Positions 8,519 to 17,260 of a DNA stretch of 64,000 nt are shown here, in pieces. Position 1 is the first letter of the stretch. Each line of letters starts with the position of its first letter. The stretch is from the NCBI GenBank assembly GCA_052180195.1, contig CP197469.1. One strand, written 5' to 3'. The notes below the pieces were generated by a model. It was not told where the DNA came from and did no database searches. It was given only the letters and a program-made list of their open reading frames with translations. Source of the DNA: Gottfriedia sp002574545 (GTDB lineage Bacteria > Bacillota > Bacilli > Bacillales > Bacillaceae_G). The translations under genes and the position numbers were made by a program.

Positions 8519-9544
8519 TTAACCACCTATATGTGACATTTCAATTTTATGTGATGACTGATCATTCATTTTTTTTGTATTACTTAATCGTTCATCTGAA
8601 TAACGGTCAGTTCGATTGCTCCATATCGAAAAAATCGTTTCCTTTATTTGTTCATCATCTTGGCTAGAGCCTAGCAATTCCTTTAAATCATAACCTTTCG
8701 TTGCAAATAAACAAGTATATAATTTTCCTTCTGCAGATATACGTGCTCTAGTGCAAGTTGAACAAAATGAATCGGTCACTGATGAAATAATTCCGATTTC
8801 ATCATCACTATCCTTGTAACGATATCGATTAGCAACTTCTCCGACATAATTAGCTTCTGTAAATTCTAAAGGCATGACTTCATTGATTAGATCGATGATA
8901 GCTTGTTTTCCTACTACTTCATCAAGCTTCCAACCGTTATAATTACCAACATCCATATACTCAATAAAACGAAGAATATGTTTTTTCTCTTTAAAATATT
9001 GTGCCATCGGGATAATATCTTGTTCATTTTTGCCTTTTTGAACAACCATATTGATTTTAACCTTCATTCCGATGTCAGAAGCAGCTTGGATTCCTTCTAG
9101 CACAGACTTTACATTTCCTCGATTACCACTCATATATGAAAAGCGTTCTTCATCTAAGGAATCTATGCTTACCGTTACTCTTCGTAAACCAGCTTCATAT
9201 AAATCTTTTGCAAACTTTTTAAGTAAAGTACCGTTTGTCGTTAAAGCGATATCTTCCACACCATCTATTTTAATTATACGTTCAATCAATTTAGGTAAAT
9301 TTTTACGTAATAAAGGTTCCCCACCAGTAATTCTAATTTTTCTTACCCCTAAAGAGACAAAAATACGCGTTAATCTTTCTATTTCATCAAAAGAAAGTAT
9401 TTTATCCTGTGATAAAAAAGAATAGTCCGGACCAAAGATTTCTTCTGGCATACAATAACGGCAACGAAAATTGCAGCGATCGGTAACAGATATACGTAAA
9501 TCCTGTAAAGGTCGATGATGTTTATCCAATGCAACATTTTTCAT
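8519..9544 (-). CDS. moaA: GTP 3',8-cyclase MoaA (radical SAM)
   Basis: A 341-residue radical SAM enzyme, the first step of Moco synthesis. The SAM-cluster motif 'CNFRCRYC' lies at residues 24-31, with 'RITGGEPLLRKNL' after it. The second 4Fe-4S cluster is bound by cysteines 261, 264 and 278 ('FCSTCTRARIS...YTCLF'). The protein ends in the GG pair (340-341) needed for activity in this family. It turns GTP into 3',8-cyclo-7,8-dihydro-GTP for MoaC. It starts 28 bp after fdhD, so fdhD and moaA are probably cotranscribed. Confidence 0.97.
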   Translation of the reverse strand: MKNVALDKHHRPLQDLRISVTDRCNFRCRYCMPEEIFGPDYSFLSQDKILSFDEIERLTRIFVSLGVRKIRITGGEPLLRKNLPKLIERIIKIDGVEDIALTTNGTLLKKFAKDLYEAGLRRVTVSIDSLDEERFSYMSGNRGNVKSVLEGIQAASDIGMKVKINMVVQKGKNEQDIIPMAQYFKEKKHILRFIEYMDVGNYNGWKLDEVVGKQAIIDLINEVMPLEFTEANYVGEVANRYRYKDSDDEIGIISSVTDSFCSTCTRARISAEGKLYTCLFATKGYDLKELLGSSQDDEQIKETIFSIWSNRTDRYSDERLSNTKKMNDQSSHKIEMSHIGG

Positions 9545-9572
9545 AACGATTGCCTCACTTATCTTTTATATT

Positions 9573-10400
9573 TCATAAAGGATTGTTCATCATTTCAAAA
9601 TTAATCGAATCATTTAAAATTCGATTTGAATGAGTATATACATTCAACGATTGATTTCGAATAAAACCAACTGTAGTAATGCCTAATTCTTCTGCCAATT
9701 GAAGAGCTAATTCTGTTGGAGCCGATTTAGTCAATATAACCTCACAACCAATTTTAGCTACTTTTAGTAAAATTTCAGAAGATAAACGGCCACTGAATAC
9801 GATTATTTTATTTGAAATAGAAATATTATTTTTTAGACAATAACCGTAGATTTTATCTAATGCATTATGTCTCCCAATATCCATTCTATTCAAGAGAATC
9901 CCATTTAAATCACATAAAGCTGCATTATGAACCCCACCTGTACCGTGAAACAAAAAAGCAGATTGTTGCATCTTCTCCATTAATCGAAAACAATCTTGAA
10001 ATGATAGTCGAATATTCACTTCTTTCATTTTTTTAGCTGTTAATGCATCATTTACAAAAACAAACCCTTGTCTACTCATTCCACAGCAAGATGTAATATA
10101 TCTTTTATTTTGAATCTCTTTATAATATGGATTCATTTTCTTTGTTTTCACATGGACAAAGCCTTCTTTTTCTTGGAACCATATGTTTTCAATATCTTCA
10201 TAGTTTCGAATGACCCCTTCAGATGCTAGAAATCCTACAACCAGATCCTCAATATATTCTGGGGTACTGACCATCGTAACAAATTCCTGTCCATTGATTT
10301 TTACTGTGACGGGATATTCTGTGACAATGCTGTCTACTATATAGTTTGTTTCACCATTTTCAAAGCGGAGAATCCCTCTTCTCACTTCAGTTGGTAACAT
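9573..10400 (-). CDS. fdhD: Formate dehydrogenase accessory sulfurtransferase FdhD
   Basis: A 275-residue FdhD/NarQ protein that passes sulfur from a cysteine desulfurase to the bis-MGD cofactor before insertion into formate dehydrogenase. The essential paired cysteines are at 105-106 in 'ITSCCGMSRQGF'. Other signatures are 'STPEYIEDLVVGFLASEGVI', 'FHGTGGVHNAALCD', 'DIGRHNALDKIYGYCL' and 'FSGRLSSEILLKVAKIG'. It has a good GAGGGG site before ATG 10400. It lies between forE and moaA and serves the adjacent formate dehydrogenase. Confidence 0.96.
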   Translation of the reverse strand: MLPTEVRRGILRFENGETNYIVDSIVTEYPVTVKINGQEFVTMVSTPEYIEDLVVGFLASEGVIRNYEDIENIWFQEKEGFVHVKTKKMNPYYKEIQNKRYITSCCGMSRQGFVFVNDALTAKKMKEVNIRLSFQDCFRLMEKMQQSAFLFHGTGGVHNAALCDLNGILLNRMDIGRHNALDKIYGYCLKNNISISNKIIVFSGRLSSEILLKVAKIGCEVILTKSAPTELALQLAEELGITTVGFIRNQSLNVYTHSNRILNDSINFEMMNNPL

Positions 10401-10466
10401 TGTTTAGATTCCCCTCTTTTTGAAATATTTTTAATGTATATCATGTTTTTTTAAGAAATATTCATT

Positions 10467-10514
10467 AAGAGATGAACCTTTTAATTAGTTTTTTAATTAA
10501 ATGGTTCATCTCTT
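10467..10514 (-). terminator. Hairpin terminating the forC-forE transcript
   Basis: A perfect 12-bp stem (10467-10478 with 10503-10514) surrounds an A/T-rich loop that can itself pair. It lies between forE and fdhD and separates them. T-rich sequence follows on the plus side and A/T-rich sequence on the minus side. Confidence 0.6.
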
Positions 10515-10555
10515 ATTATTAAACTCTTTTCTATTAAATTCAAATTGTTTTTCTA

Positions 10556-11035
10556 TTATTCTTTTAGACCTTTTCCCATACCTTTTAGAAAATTGATCCC
10601 AAAACCTACCGCACGGTTTACATCAGGGTCTTTTAATACTTTTACTAAATCAAGTATTCCTATTTTATCATCCTTTTCGAGATGTTTATTTCCTTCATCG
10701 ATTCCTTTTGTTACTGAATTGATGAACTTTGTTGTTAACTCTGGGTCGACACTTGAAAGTGCACCAACAGCTCCCATCATATGATTGATGACATTCGTGA
10801 CTGGTTCGCGGTTTATTTGTCCTAAAGCAATTTTTGTAATTTTTTCTTTCGATTGTAACATTGCATTTGTAGCTTCAAGGATACCTGCTTCATTTAATTC
10901 AGAAACGATGTTTAAAATTTTATTTAACGAATCTTCATTTTCTGCTAATAATAGCTTCAAATCTTCTAGTTTCTGCTGGTTTTGCTCTTCTTTAGTTGGT
11001 ATATATTTTTTAATCGTCGTGATTGGTTGTGCCAT
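10556..11035 (-). CDS. forE: ForE-like DUF1641 subunit of formate dehydrogenase (YjgD/YrhD)
   Basis: A DUF1641 protein of about 159 residues. It is mostly helical, with the family pattern 'LNEAGILEATNAML', 'VTNVINHMMGAVGAL' and 'ILDLVKVLKDPDVNRAVGFGINFLKGMGKGL'. In B. subtilis the DUF1641 partners of the YjgC and YrhE dehydrogenases (YjgD, YrhD) have been characterised as ForE, the subunit that lets the enzyme use menaquinone. It starts 12 bp after forC stops, with AAGGGG 7 nt before ATG 11035 (the ATG 6 nt upstream is too close to the site). Assignment rests on family and on adjacency to forC. Confidence 0.88.
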   Translation of the reverse strand: MAQPITTIKKYIPTKEEQNQQKLEDLKLLLAENEDSLNKILNIVSELNEAGILEATNAMLQSKEKITKIALGQINREPVTNVINHMMGAVGALSSVDPELTTKFINSVTKGIDEGNKHLEKDDKIGILDLVKVLKDPDVNRAVGFGINFLKGMGKGLKE

Positions 11036-11047
11036 CTTCATTCCCCT

Positions 11048-13987
11048 TTATTTTGTCGTTAAGTGGACGTATCCTTTTCGTTCCCATTTTCGCTGTACCT
11101 CAACTCCATTTTGAGGGTTTCGCTTTTTATTACGTGGGTTTGATTTTGGCAACGGACTTTCACCTTCTACACGTAATACTTCCATTCTTACTTTCGTTTG
11201 TTTATAAGCTGGTGTATTTGTACGGTGATCTTTAGCTGGACCTGTTAAGAAATTGATTGCAGATTCATTACTTGTTGAATTCATTGGTAAAAACAATTCA
11301 TTTTTTTGTACTCGATCCGTTACTAATGCAGGTAATTTCAGCGCTCCATACGGTGAAACTAATCGAACAAGTGAACCATCTTTAATACCTCGTTCATACG
11401 CAAGTTCTGGTGAGACCTCTACAAAAATCTCGGGCACTTTTAATTGAATACCGTATGATTTATTCGTCATATTCCCTTCATGGAAATGCTCAAGCATACG
11501 ACCATTATTAATTAATAGATCATACTCATCAGCAAACTCAACAGGTTCCATCCAATCAGCTAAAACAAATCTTGCTTTTTTATCTGGGAAATTAAAACCA
11601 TCCTCATAAAGCAGTGGCGTACTTGCTCCATCTAAGCTTCCCCAAAGGAAACTATCCCAACCTTCCATCACCTCATAGCTAGCTTGTGAGAATAGTGGTG
11701 CTAAGCTGGCCATTTCAGCAAATATTTCACTTGGATGTTGATAGTTCCAGTTTGCACCTAATCGGTTGGCAATTTCTTGGATAATCCACCAGTCAGCCTT
11801 CGATTCACCAAGGGTCGGTAATGCTTGATATAATCTTTGTACTCGACGCTCAGTATTTGTAAATGTTCCTTCTTTTTCAAGTGATGGTGCAGCAGGTAAA
11901 ATAACATCGGCATATTGCGCTGTTTTTGAGAAGAAAAGATCTTGTACAACAAAGAAGTCCAAATCTGATAAAACTTCATCTACATGGTTTGCATTACAAT
12001 CGACAAGCGCCATATCTTCACCAACTAAGTACATAGCTTTCATCTCGCCCTTTTCGATTGATTGAAGCATTTGGATATTATCTAAACCAGGTTTTGCTCC
12101 GATCTCAACCCCCCACGCTTTTTCAAACTTCATTCGGGCCGCATCATCTGTTACATGCTGGTAACCAGGCAGCCATCCAGGAAGAGTACCCATATCACAT
12201 GCACCTTGTACATTATTGTGACCACGAAGAGGATAAGCGCCTGCACCTTTGCGTCTATAGTTTCCTGTTGCAAGCAATAAGTTGGAAATCGCAGCCGATG
12301 TATCAGAGCCACCAGTGTTTTGTGTTACGCCCATGCCCCATAAAATACAAGTTCCATCAGCTTCATGAATCATTTTGGCAATTTGAATTAACGTTTCCTT
12401 TGAAATTCCAGTTACACTTTCGGCATATTCAAGCGTATATTTCTCAAGAACATCTTTAAAATCTTCAAAGAAATGAACATTCTCATTGATGAATTCTAAG
12501 TCATGCCAGCCTTGGTCAATGATATATTTAGTTACAGCCATCAACCATACTTGGTCCGTACCTTGCTTTGGTCTAATAAAAATGTCAGAGCGTTCAGCCA
12601 TTTCATTTTTACGAAGATCGGCAACAATCAGTTTTTGACCATGTAGTTTATGTGCTCGCTTCACTCGTGTCGCAAGTACAGGATGACCTTCTGCCGGGTT
12701 GGCACCAACGATTATAACTAGTCCAGCTTTTGCGATATCTTTTATCGTTCCTGCATCTCCACCCATACCTACCGTACGGAATAATCCATCTGTTGCTGGT
12801 GATTGACAGTAACGTGAGCAATTATCAACATTATTTGTTTCAAATACTTGTCGAGCCAACTTTTGTATTAAATAGTTTTCTTCATTCGTAATTTTCGAAG
12901 ATGAAATAAATCCTACAGAGCCCCTGCCATATTCTTGTTTAATGGAACCAAGTTTACTTGCAACTAAGTCAAGCGCTTCATTCCAGCTCGCTTCAACAAA
13001 TACGCCATTTTTTCGAATTAATGGCTTTGTAATTCGTTCGTTAGAATTGACAAAATCCCAACCAAATTTACCTTTTACACAAGTCGAAATGGCATTTACT
13101 GGTGCATCCGAGCTAGGTTGAACTTTTAAGATTTTTCGATCCTTCGTCCAAACCTCGAATGTACAACCAACACCACAGAAAGTACAAACAGTTTTTGTCT
13201 TTTTCGTACGTGTTTCTCGCATTGCTGCTTCAACCTCTGAAACGGCAAAAACACCACTATATCCAGGCTCTACTTTTTTTACTAGATCGATCATCGGATC
13301 AAGTAACTCGTCATTTAAACCAGTCATAAAACCAGCTTCACCAAGCATTGATTTTTCCATCAATGCATTACAAGGACAAATTGTTACACATTGTCCACAA
13401 CTAACACATGAAGAATCATTAATCGAAACTCCCTTGTCCCAAATAACACGTGGACGTTCAGCTTCCCAATCAATTGATAAAGTCTCATTTACTTGAAGAT
13501 TCTGACATACTTCCACACACTGTCCACATGCAATACATTGATTTGGGTCATATCGATAAAATGGATGTGTCAAATCTACTTCACAAGAAGCTACCTTTGG
13601 CTGATAAGGATACTTTTGGTGTTCAATGCCCATTTCTTCAACCGTATTATGTAGCTTACAATTTCCATTGTTATTATCACAAACTGTGCAATATAATAAA
13701 TGATTTTCTAATAAACGATCCATCGCTTCAGTCCTGGCTTCCTTCGCTTTAGGTGAAGTCAATTGAATATTCATTCCATTCATTGCTACAGTTGAACAAG
13801 AGCGCTTTAGCTCTCCATTAATTTCTACAATACAAGTATCACAAGTTTGAATTGGATCAACTTCAGGAACATAACAAATTTGTGGGTGACTAATTTCATT
13901 TTGATTGATGATTTGTAAGATTGTAGAACCTTGCTTTGCGTTTACTTCTTTCCCGTCAATCGTGATTGTAACGATGTTATTTTTCAC
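11048..13987 (-). CDS. forC: Noncanonical formate dehydrogenase catalytic subunit ForC (YjgC/YrhE type)
   Basis: A 979-residue molybdo-bis-MGD enzyme. Domains in order: a 2Fe-2S ferredoxin domain (Cys 38, 49, 52, 64), a His/Cys cluster segment around 96-113, two 4Fe-4S motifs ('CIACGQCVEVC' 151-161 and 'CVSCGQCVTIC' 194-204), the Mop-Fe4S4 cluster (Cys 268, 271, 275, 303), the large molybdopterin domain, and the C-terminal dinucleotide-binding domain. The metal ligand is Cys394 in 'CSRYCQSPA'. The next residue is Gln395 where classical formate dehydrogenases have His, a substitution known for B. subtilis ForC. It is a cytoplasmic enzyme oxidising formate, paired with ForE. It starts with GTG after a GGGGAGG site. 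The last 30 or so residues are a basic tail. Confidence 0.94.
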   Translation of the reverse strand: MKNNIVTITIDGKEVNAKQGSTILQIINQNEISHPQICYVPEVDPIQTCDTCIVEINGELKRSCSTVAMNGMNIQLTSPKAKEARTEAMDRLLENHLLYCTVCDNNNGNCKLHNTVEEMGIEHQKYPYQPKVASCEVDLTHPFYRYDPNQCIACGQCVEVCQNLQVNETLSIDWEAERPRVIWDKGVSINDSSCVSCGQCVTICPCNALMEKSMLGEAGFMTGLNDELLDPMIDLVKKVEPGYSGVFAVSEVEAAMRETRTKKTKTVCTFCGVGCTFEVWTKDRKILKVQPSSDAPVNAISTCVKGKFGWDFVNSNERITKPLIRKNGVFVEASWNEALDLVASKLGSIKQEYGRGSVGFISSSKITNEENYLIQKLARQVFETNNVDNCSRYCQSPATDGLFRTVGMGGDAGTIKDIAKAGLVIIVGANPAEGHPVLATRVKRAHKLHGQKLIVADLRKNEMAERSDIFIRPKQGTDQVWLMAVTKYIIDQGWHDLEFINENVHFFEDFKDVLEKYTLEYAESVTGISKETLIQIAKMIHEADGTCILWGMGVTQNTGGSDTSAAISNLLLATGNYRRKGAGAYPLRGHNNVQGACDMGTLPGWLPGYQHVTDDAARMKFEKAWGVEIGAKPGLDNIQMLQSIEKGEMKAMYLVGEDMALVDCNANHVDEVLSDLDFFVVQDLFFSKTAQYADVILPAAPSLEKEGTFTNTERRVQRLYQALPTLGESKADWWIIQEIANRLGANWNYQHPSEIFAEMASLAPLFSQASYEVMEGWDSFLWGSLDGASTPLLYEDGFNFPDKKARFVLADWMEPVEFADEYDLLINNGRMLEHFHEGNMTNKSYGIQLKVPEIFVEVSPELAYERGIKDGSLVRLVSPYGALKLPALVTDRVQKNELFLPMNSTSNESAINFLTGPAKDHRTNTPAYKQTKVRMEVLRVEGESPLPKSNPRNKKRNPQNGVEVQRKWERKGYVHLTTK

Positions 13988-14288
13988 GGTCTTCCTCCCC
14001 TTCTTTCACATAAAGAAAACTCCCCAAATACTCCCTTCACGCGGCCAACTTATCCTTTAATCACAAAAAAAATCCACCATGAATACACATACCCGATAAA
14101 TAGGTTTAATGTCATCATGGTGGAATAGTTTATTAGCAAATCATACTAACATACCAATCCATTTTTTATTTACTAAAATGATAGAGTCATAACATTCCCA
14201 TACTATGATTCCATCTCATTAAATTTATTATAAGCTTTAAATGGTCATTAAACAATAGATTAACGGCATGAAAGTAAAACGCTTACAA
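13988..14288. other. Intergenic region upstream of forC
   Basis: This stretch of about 300 bp holds the forC leader on the minus strand and the terminator at 14068-14125. I see no convincing promoter hexamers or open frame of note. Confidence 0.4.
14068..14125 (-). terminator. Terminator downstream of the nitronate monooxygenase gene
   Basis: A 10-11-bp stem (CCACCATGA with TCATGGTGG) encloses a large A/T-rich loop. On the minus strand it is followed by eight T. It lies about 165 bp past the stop of the upstream gene and insulates forC. Confidence 0.7.
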
Positions 14289-15287
14289 TTATTTACTTAC
14301 TTTTGTTTTTAATTTCTCAGCATTTTTATTTAGCTTACTAACTGCCTCACTATACTCTTTTTCAAGCTCATCTATAATGTCGGCAATGGGACTGATTTTT
14401 GTAATTGCCCCAACACCATGACCAGCAGACCATATTTCTTTCCAAGCCTTTGCATTCGATTCATTTTTCATTCCATCGAAATCGACTTTTTCCTTCTTTT
14501 TCAATGTTTCAGGATCAAGACCAGCCTTCACTATGCTTGGGATTAACATATTCGCCTTCACTCCAGAGAATGCATCAGTCAAAACGATATCTTCTTGCGT
14601 TGCATCAACTAACATTTGACGGTATTCATCATTTGCTAAGCTTTCCTTGGCAACAATGAAGCGTGTTCCCATATAAGCTAAATCAGCGCCTGCAGCTTGT
14701 GCAGCCAATATACTTTTACCAGTTGAAATCCCACCTGCTAACACAATAATGCCATCCCAGAACGTACGAACACTATCAACAAAAGCAAATCCATTTAAAT
14801 TTCCAGCATGTCCACCAGCACCTGATGCAACTAAAATTAATCCATCAACACCAGCCTCAGCTGCTTTTTTAGCAAACTTCATATCACTAACATCCGAGAA
14901 TACTAGTCCGCCATAACTATGTACAAGATCAACCACTACTTTTGGAGAACCTAATGAAGTAATGACAAGCTCAGGCTTATGTTTTTTCAACAGCTCAAGT
15001 TCTTCTTGTAATCTACTATAAGAACTATGAACGACCATATTCATCGCCCATGGTGCAATCTTACGTTCCGGCTCCTTTTTGCGTGCCAAAGCAAGATGAT
15101 CATTTAATTGCCCCATCCATTGATCAAGTACTTCAATTGAGCGAGCATTCGGTGCTGGAAATGACCCAATTACACCATTTAAACATGCAGCCTCTACTAG
15201 CTCAGGACCAGAAACTAAAAACATAGGAGCAGAAATCGCTGGCAACTTTAATTGACTCCACCATTTTTCAGGAATTTGTTTACTCAT
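14289..15287 (-). CDS. Nitronate monooxygenase (2-nitropropane dioxygenase family)
   Basis: A 332-residue FMN-dependent TIM-barrel enzyme. Family features are 'LPAISAPMFLVSGPELVEAACLNGVIGSFPAPNA', the flavin-phosphate region 'VASGAGGHAG', and 'VLAGGISTGKSILAAQAAGADLAYMGTRFI'. It probably oxidises alkyl nitronates such as propionate-3-nitronate, protecting the cell from nitro compounds; some family members instead act as quinone or enoyl reductases. A long, charged C-terminal helix (about the last 40 residues) is typical for this subgroup. It is a single gene with its own terminator and a GAGGG site before the ATG. Confidence 0.9.
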   Translation of the reverse strand: MSKQIPEKWWSQLKLPAISAPMFLVSGPELVEAACLNGVIGSFPAPNARSIEVLDQWMGQLNDHLALARKKEPERKIAPWAMNMVVHSSYSRLQEELELLKKHKPELVITSLGSPKVVVDLVHSYGGLVFSDVSDMKFAKKAAEAGVDGLILVASGAGGHAGNLNGFAFVDSVRTFWDGIIVLAGGISTGKSILAAQAAGADLAYMGTRFIVAKESLANDEYRQMLVDATQEDIVLTDAFSGVKANMLIPSIVKAGLDPETLKKKEKVDFDGMKNESNAKAWKEIWSAGHGVGAITKISPIADIIDELEKEYSEAVSKLNKNAEKLKTKVSK

Positions 15288-15767
15288 TACTATTTTCCCT
15301 CTTTTCTTAACGGAATATTCTGATTATCAATAATGATACATTAGTAAACTATTATTTTCAACACTGTCTCTTTCAAAATTGCTTTACTTGGTGCTATATG
15401 TCATAGCCAGGCTACTAAACTTGATATACAAATATAATTTAATGAATAATAAATAAAGAATCTTATCCTCTCAATACACTGTAAGATTCGGCATTTTCAT
15501 ATCCTACTAATTCAATAGTAGATAGAAAATTATTATTAGAACGACCGTGAATCATTATATAATAAATTTACACTTTCTAGTCCTATACTTCCAATCCGCC
15601 TAAATAAGGAAAAAATTTCTATATCCAAACAAATTGTGACAGTGTTCGACCGTAGAAAATTGTAGAATAGTCACATATAATTAAATAATGTAATATAATT
15701 GTAATATTCTAATCTGTATTTCAGTAAACATTGATAGATGGACAACTTGGTTATGGGAGGAATTGTT
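15288..15767. other. 480-bp intergenic region
   Basis: This is a divergent promoter region between the nitronate monooxygenase and the L,D-transpeptidase. Several TATAAT-like hexamers occur (15676-15681, 15694-15699), but none has a good -35 at proper distance. A weak 8-9-bp hairpin lies near 15460-15495. Nothing else can be supported. Confidence 0.3.
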
Positions 15768-17204
15768 TTGGAAAGTACCTTAAATGTGAAAGGAAATAAT
15801 ATTAAACGAGGAAGATCGTTTAAACGGTCTCTACCTTGGCGTGTCATTACGATTGGCATTATTATTATTACGACACTCTTAATTGTGGCATTTGGCTATC
15901 AGGCGAACCATTTTAATGCTCAAATCAAGATAAACGGCATAAATTTAGGTGGACTAAATGCTGATGAAGCACTAAAAAAACTACAAACAAGCGAACTTAA
16001 AAACATTGTTTATGTAGGGGATCAGAAAATTTTCGATGGAAAAGATACAAAGATGAGCTTTACAGATAACGATCTACCAGCTATAAAAAAAATACTAAAA
16101 AACCAGCGTACGTTTTTTCCTTCTTCAAAAGAAAGAAATTATACTTTAGTTCCGAGTAATCGAGATGAATCTCAAATTCAAACAATGAAAAAACAGATTG
16201 AAGATAATCTTCTCACGCTTAATAAGAGCCTAAAAGCTCCAAAAGATGCAACTGTTCAATTGAAACAAGGTAAAATGATTGTCACTAAAAGTATCAGCGG
16301 TGAGCAGTATGATGTCGATCGTCTATTAAAAGACTATATGGGACAAGGATATTCAAGTATAATTCGTCTAAATCCTGTATACATACAACCAATCAAAGAG
16401 GACAGTAAAATTGTCAAAAATGAACAGAAAAAACTTCAAGAACTACTAGGACGAACAGTTCAGTATAAAGTTCAGGATAAAGTTTATTCTTTAAAAGCGA
16501 GTGAATACATTCAAAATGCTTCGGTGTCAAAAGATCAAAAAGTTGCGATAGACTCTAGCAATCTTAAAAACAAGATTGCTGAAGTAAATAATTCTCAGTC
16601 TACATTAAATAAAAATTTTACATTTAAAACACATTCAGGATCAGTCATCTCCGTTAAAGGAGAAGGCTATGGCTGGGCATTAGATGTTGATAAAGAATTA
16701 TCATTAGTTCAAAAGGCTTTTGAAACAGGCGAAAAATCGATTTCTGCAACGAATATTATCGGACATGGCTGGAATAATGAAGGTTATGGATATAATACAA
16801 CCACAAACAATGGGATTGGCGATACATATGCTGAAGTGTCGATTGCAAAACAGCGTATTTGGCTTTATAAAAATGGCAAATTAGTTATTACAACAAATGT
16901 CGTTACTGGTAAACACGTCACTGGTGAAGATACTTCAAAAGGAGTGTGGTATATCCTTTATAAACGGACACCATCAACCTTAAGAGGATCCCATGTAGGA
17001 CTTGGTTCTTATGAAGTTAAGGTCGATTATTGGGCACCATTCACCAACAGCGGACAAGGTTTCCACGATGCTAGCTGGCGAAGCAACTGGTCAAGCAATG
17101 CCTATCTAAATGCCGGATCAGGTGGCTGCGTTAATACTCCACCAAATATAATGAAAACAGTATATGATAATCTCAGCACATATGAGCCAGTAGTCATCTA
17201 CTAA
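15768..17204 (+). CDS. L,D-transpeptidase with PG-binding domains (YkuD family)
   Basis: A cell-surface enzyme of about 478 residues. An N-terminal basic stretch precedes a transmembrane anchor ('ITIGIIIITTLLIVAFGYQ'). Two VanW-associated peptidoglycan-binding-like regions fill the middle. The C-terminal YkuD domain (about 350-478) carries the catalytic His in 'GFHDASW' and the nucleophile in 'GSGGCVNTP'. It would form 3-3 cross-links or attach proteins to peptidoglycan outside the membrane. I prefer TTG 15768, since GGGAGG lies exactly 7 nt upstream; the ATG at 15738 has no such site and would place that GGGAGG inside the gene. It is monocistronic, with a terminator after the stop. Confidence 0.9.
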   Translation: MESTLNVKGNNIKRGRSFKRSLPWRVITIGIIIITTLLIVAFGYQANHFNAQIKINGINLGGLNADEALKKLQTSELKNIVYVGDQKIFDGKDTKMSFTDNDLPAIKKILKNQRTFFPSSKERNYTLVPSNRDESQIQTMKKQIEDNLLTLNKSLKAPKDATVQLKQGKMIVTKSISGEQYDVDRLLKDYMGQGYSSIIRLNPVYIQPIKEDSKIVKNEQKKLQELLGRTVQYKVQDKVYSLKASEYIQNASVSKDQKVAIDSSNLKNKIAEVNNSQSTLNKNFTFKTHSGSVISVKGEGYGWALDVDKELSLVQKAFETGEKSISATNIIGHGWNNEGYGYNTTTNNGIGDTYAEVSIAKQRIWLYKNGKLVITTNVVTGKHVTGEDTSKGVWYILYKRTPSTLRGSHVGLGSYEVKVDYWAPFTNSGQGFHDASWRSNWSSNAYLNAGSGGCVNTPPNIMKTVYDNLSTYEPVVIY

Positions 17205-17220
17205 AAAATAACTAATCAAA

Positions 17221-17257
17221 AACACTGAAACCTTAAATACGTTTCAGTGTTTTTTTA
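17221..17257. terminator. Bidirectional terminator between convergent cell-wall genes
   Basis: A perfect 11-bp stem (17221-17231 with 17241-17251) is followed by a T run on the plus side and by T-rich sequence on the minus side. It serves the L,D-transpeptidase and the LysM-3D gene. Confidence 0.88.
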
Positions 17258-17260
17258 TAC

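Noticed and set aside
12058..12459. 133-residue plus-strand frame
   Set aside because: Antisense to forC, with no Shine-Dalgarno sequence and no family features.
15676..15699. TATAAT hexamers before the L,D-transpeptidase as promoters
   Set aside because: No acceptable -35 element at 16-18 bp from either copy.
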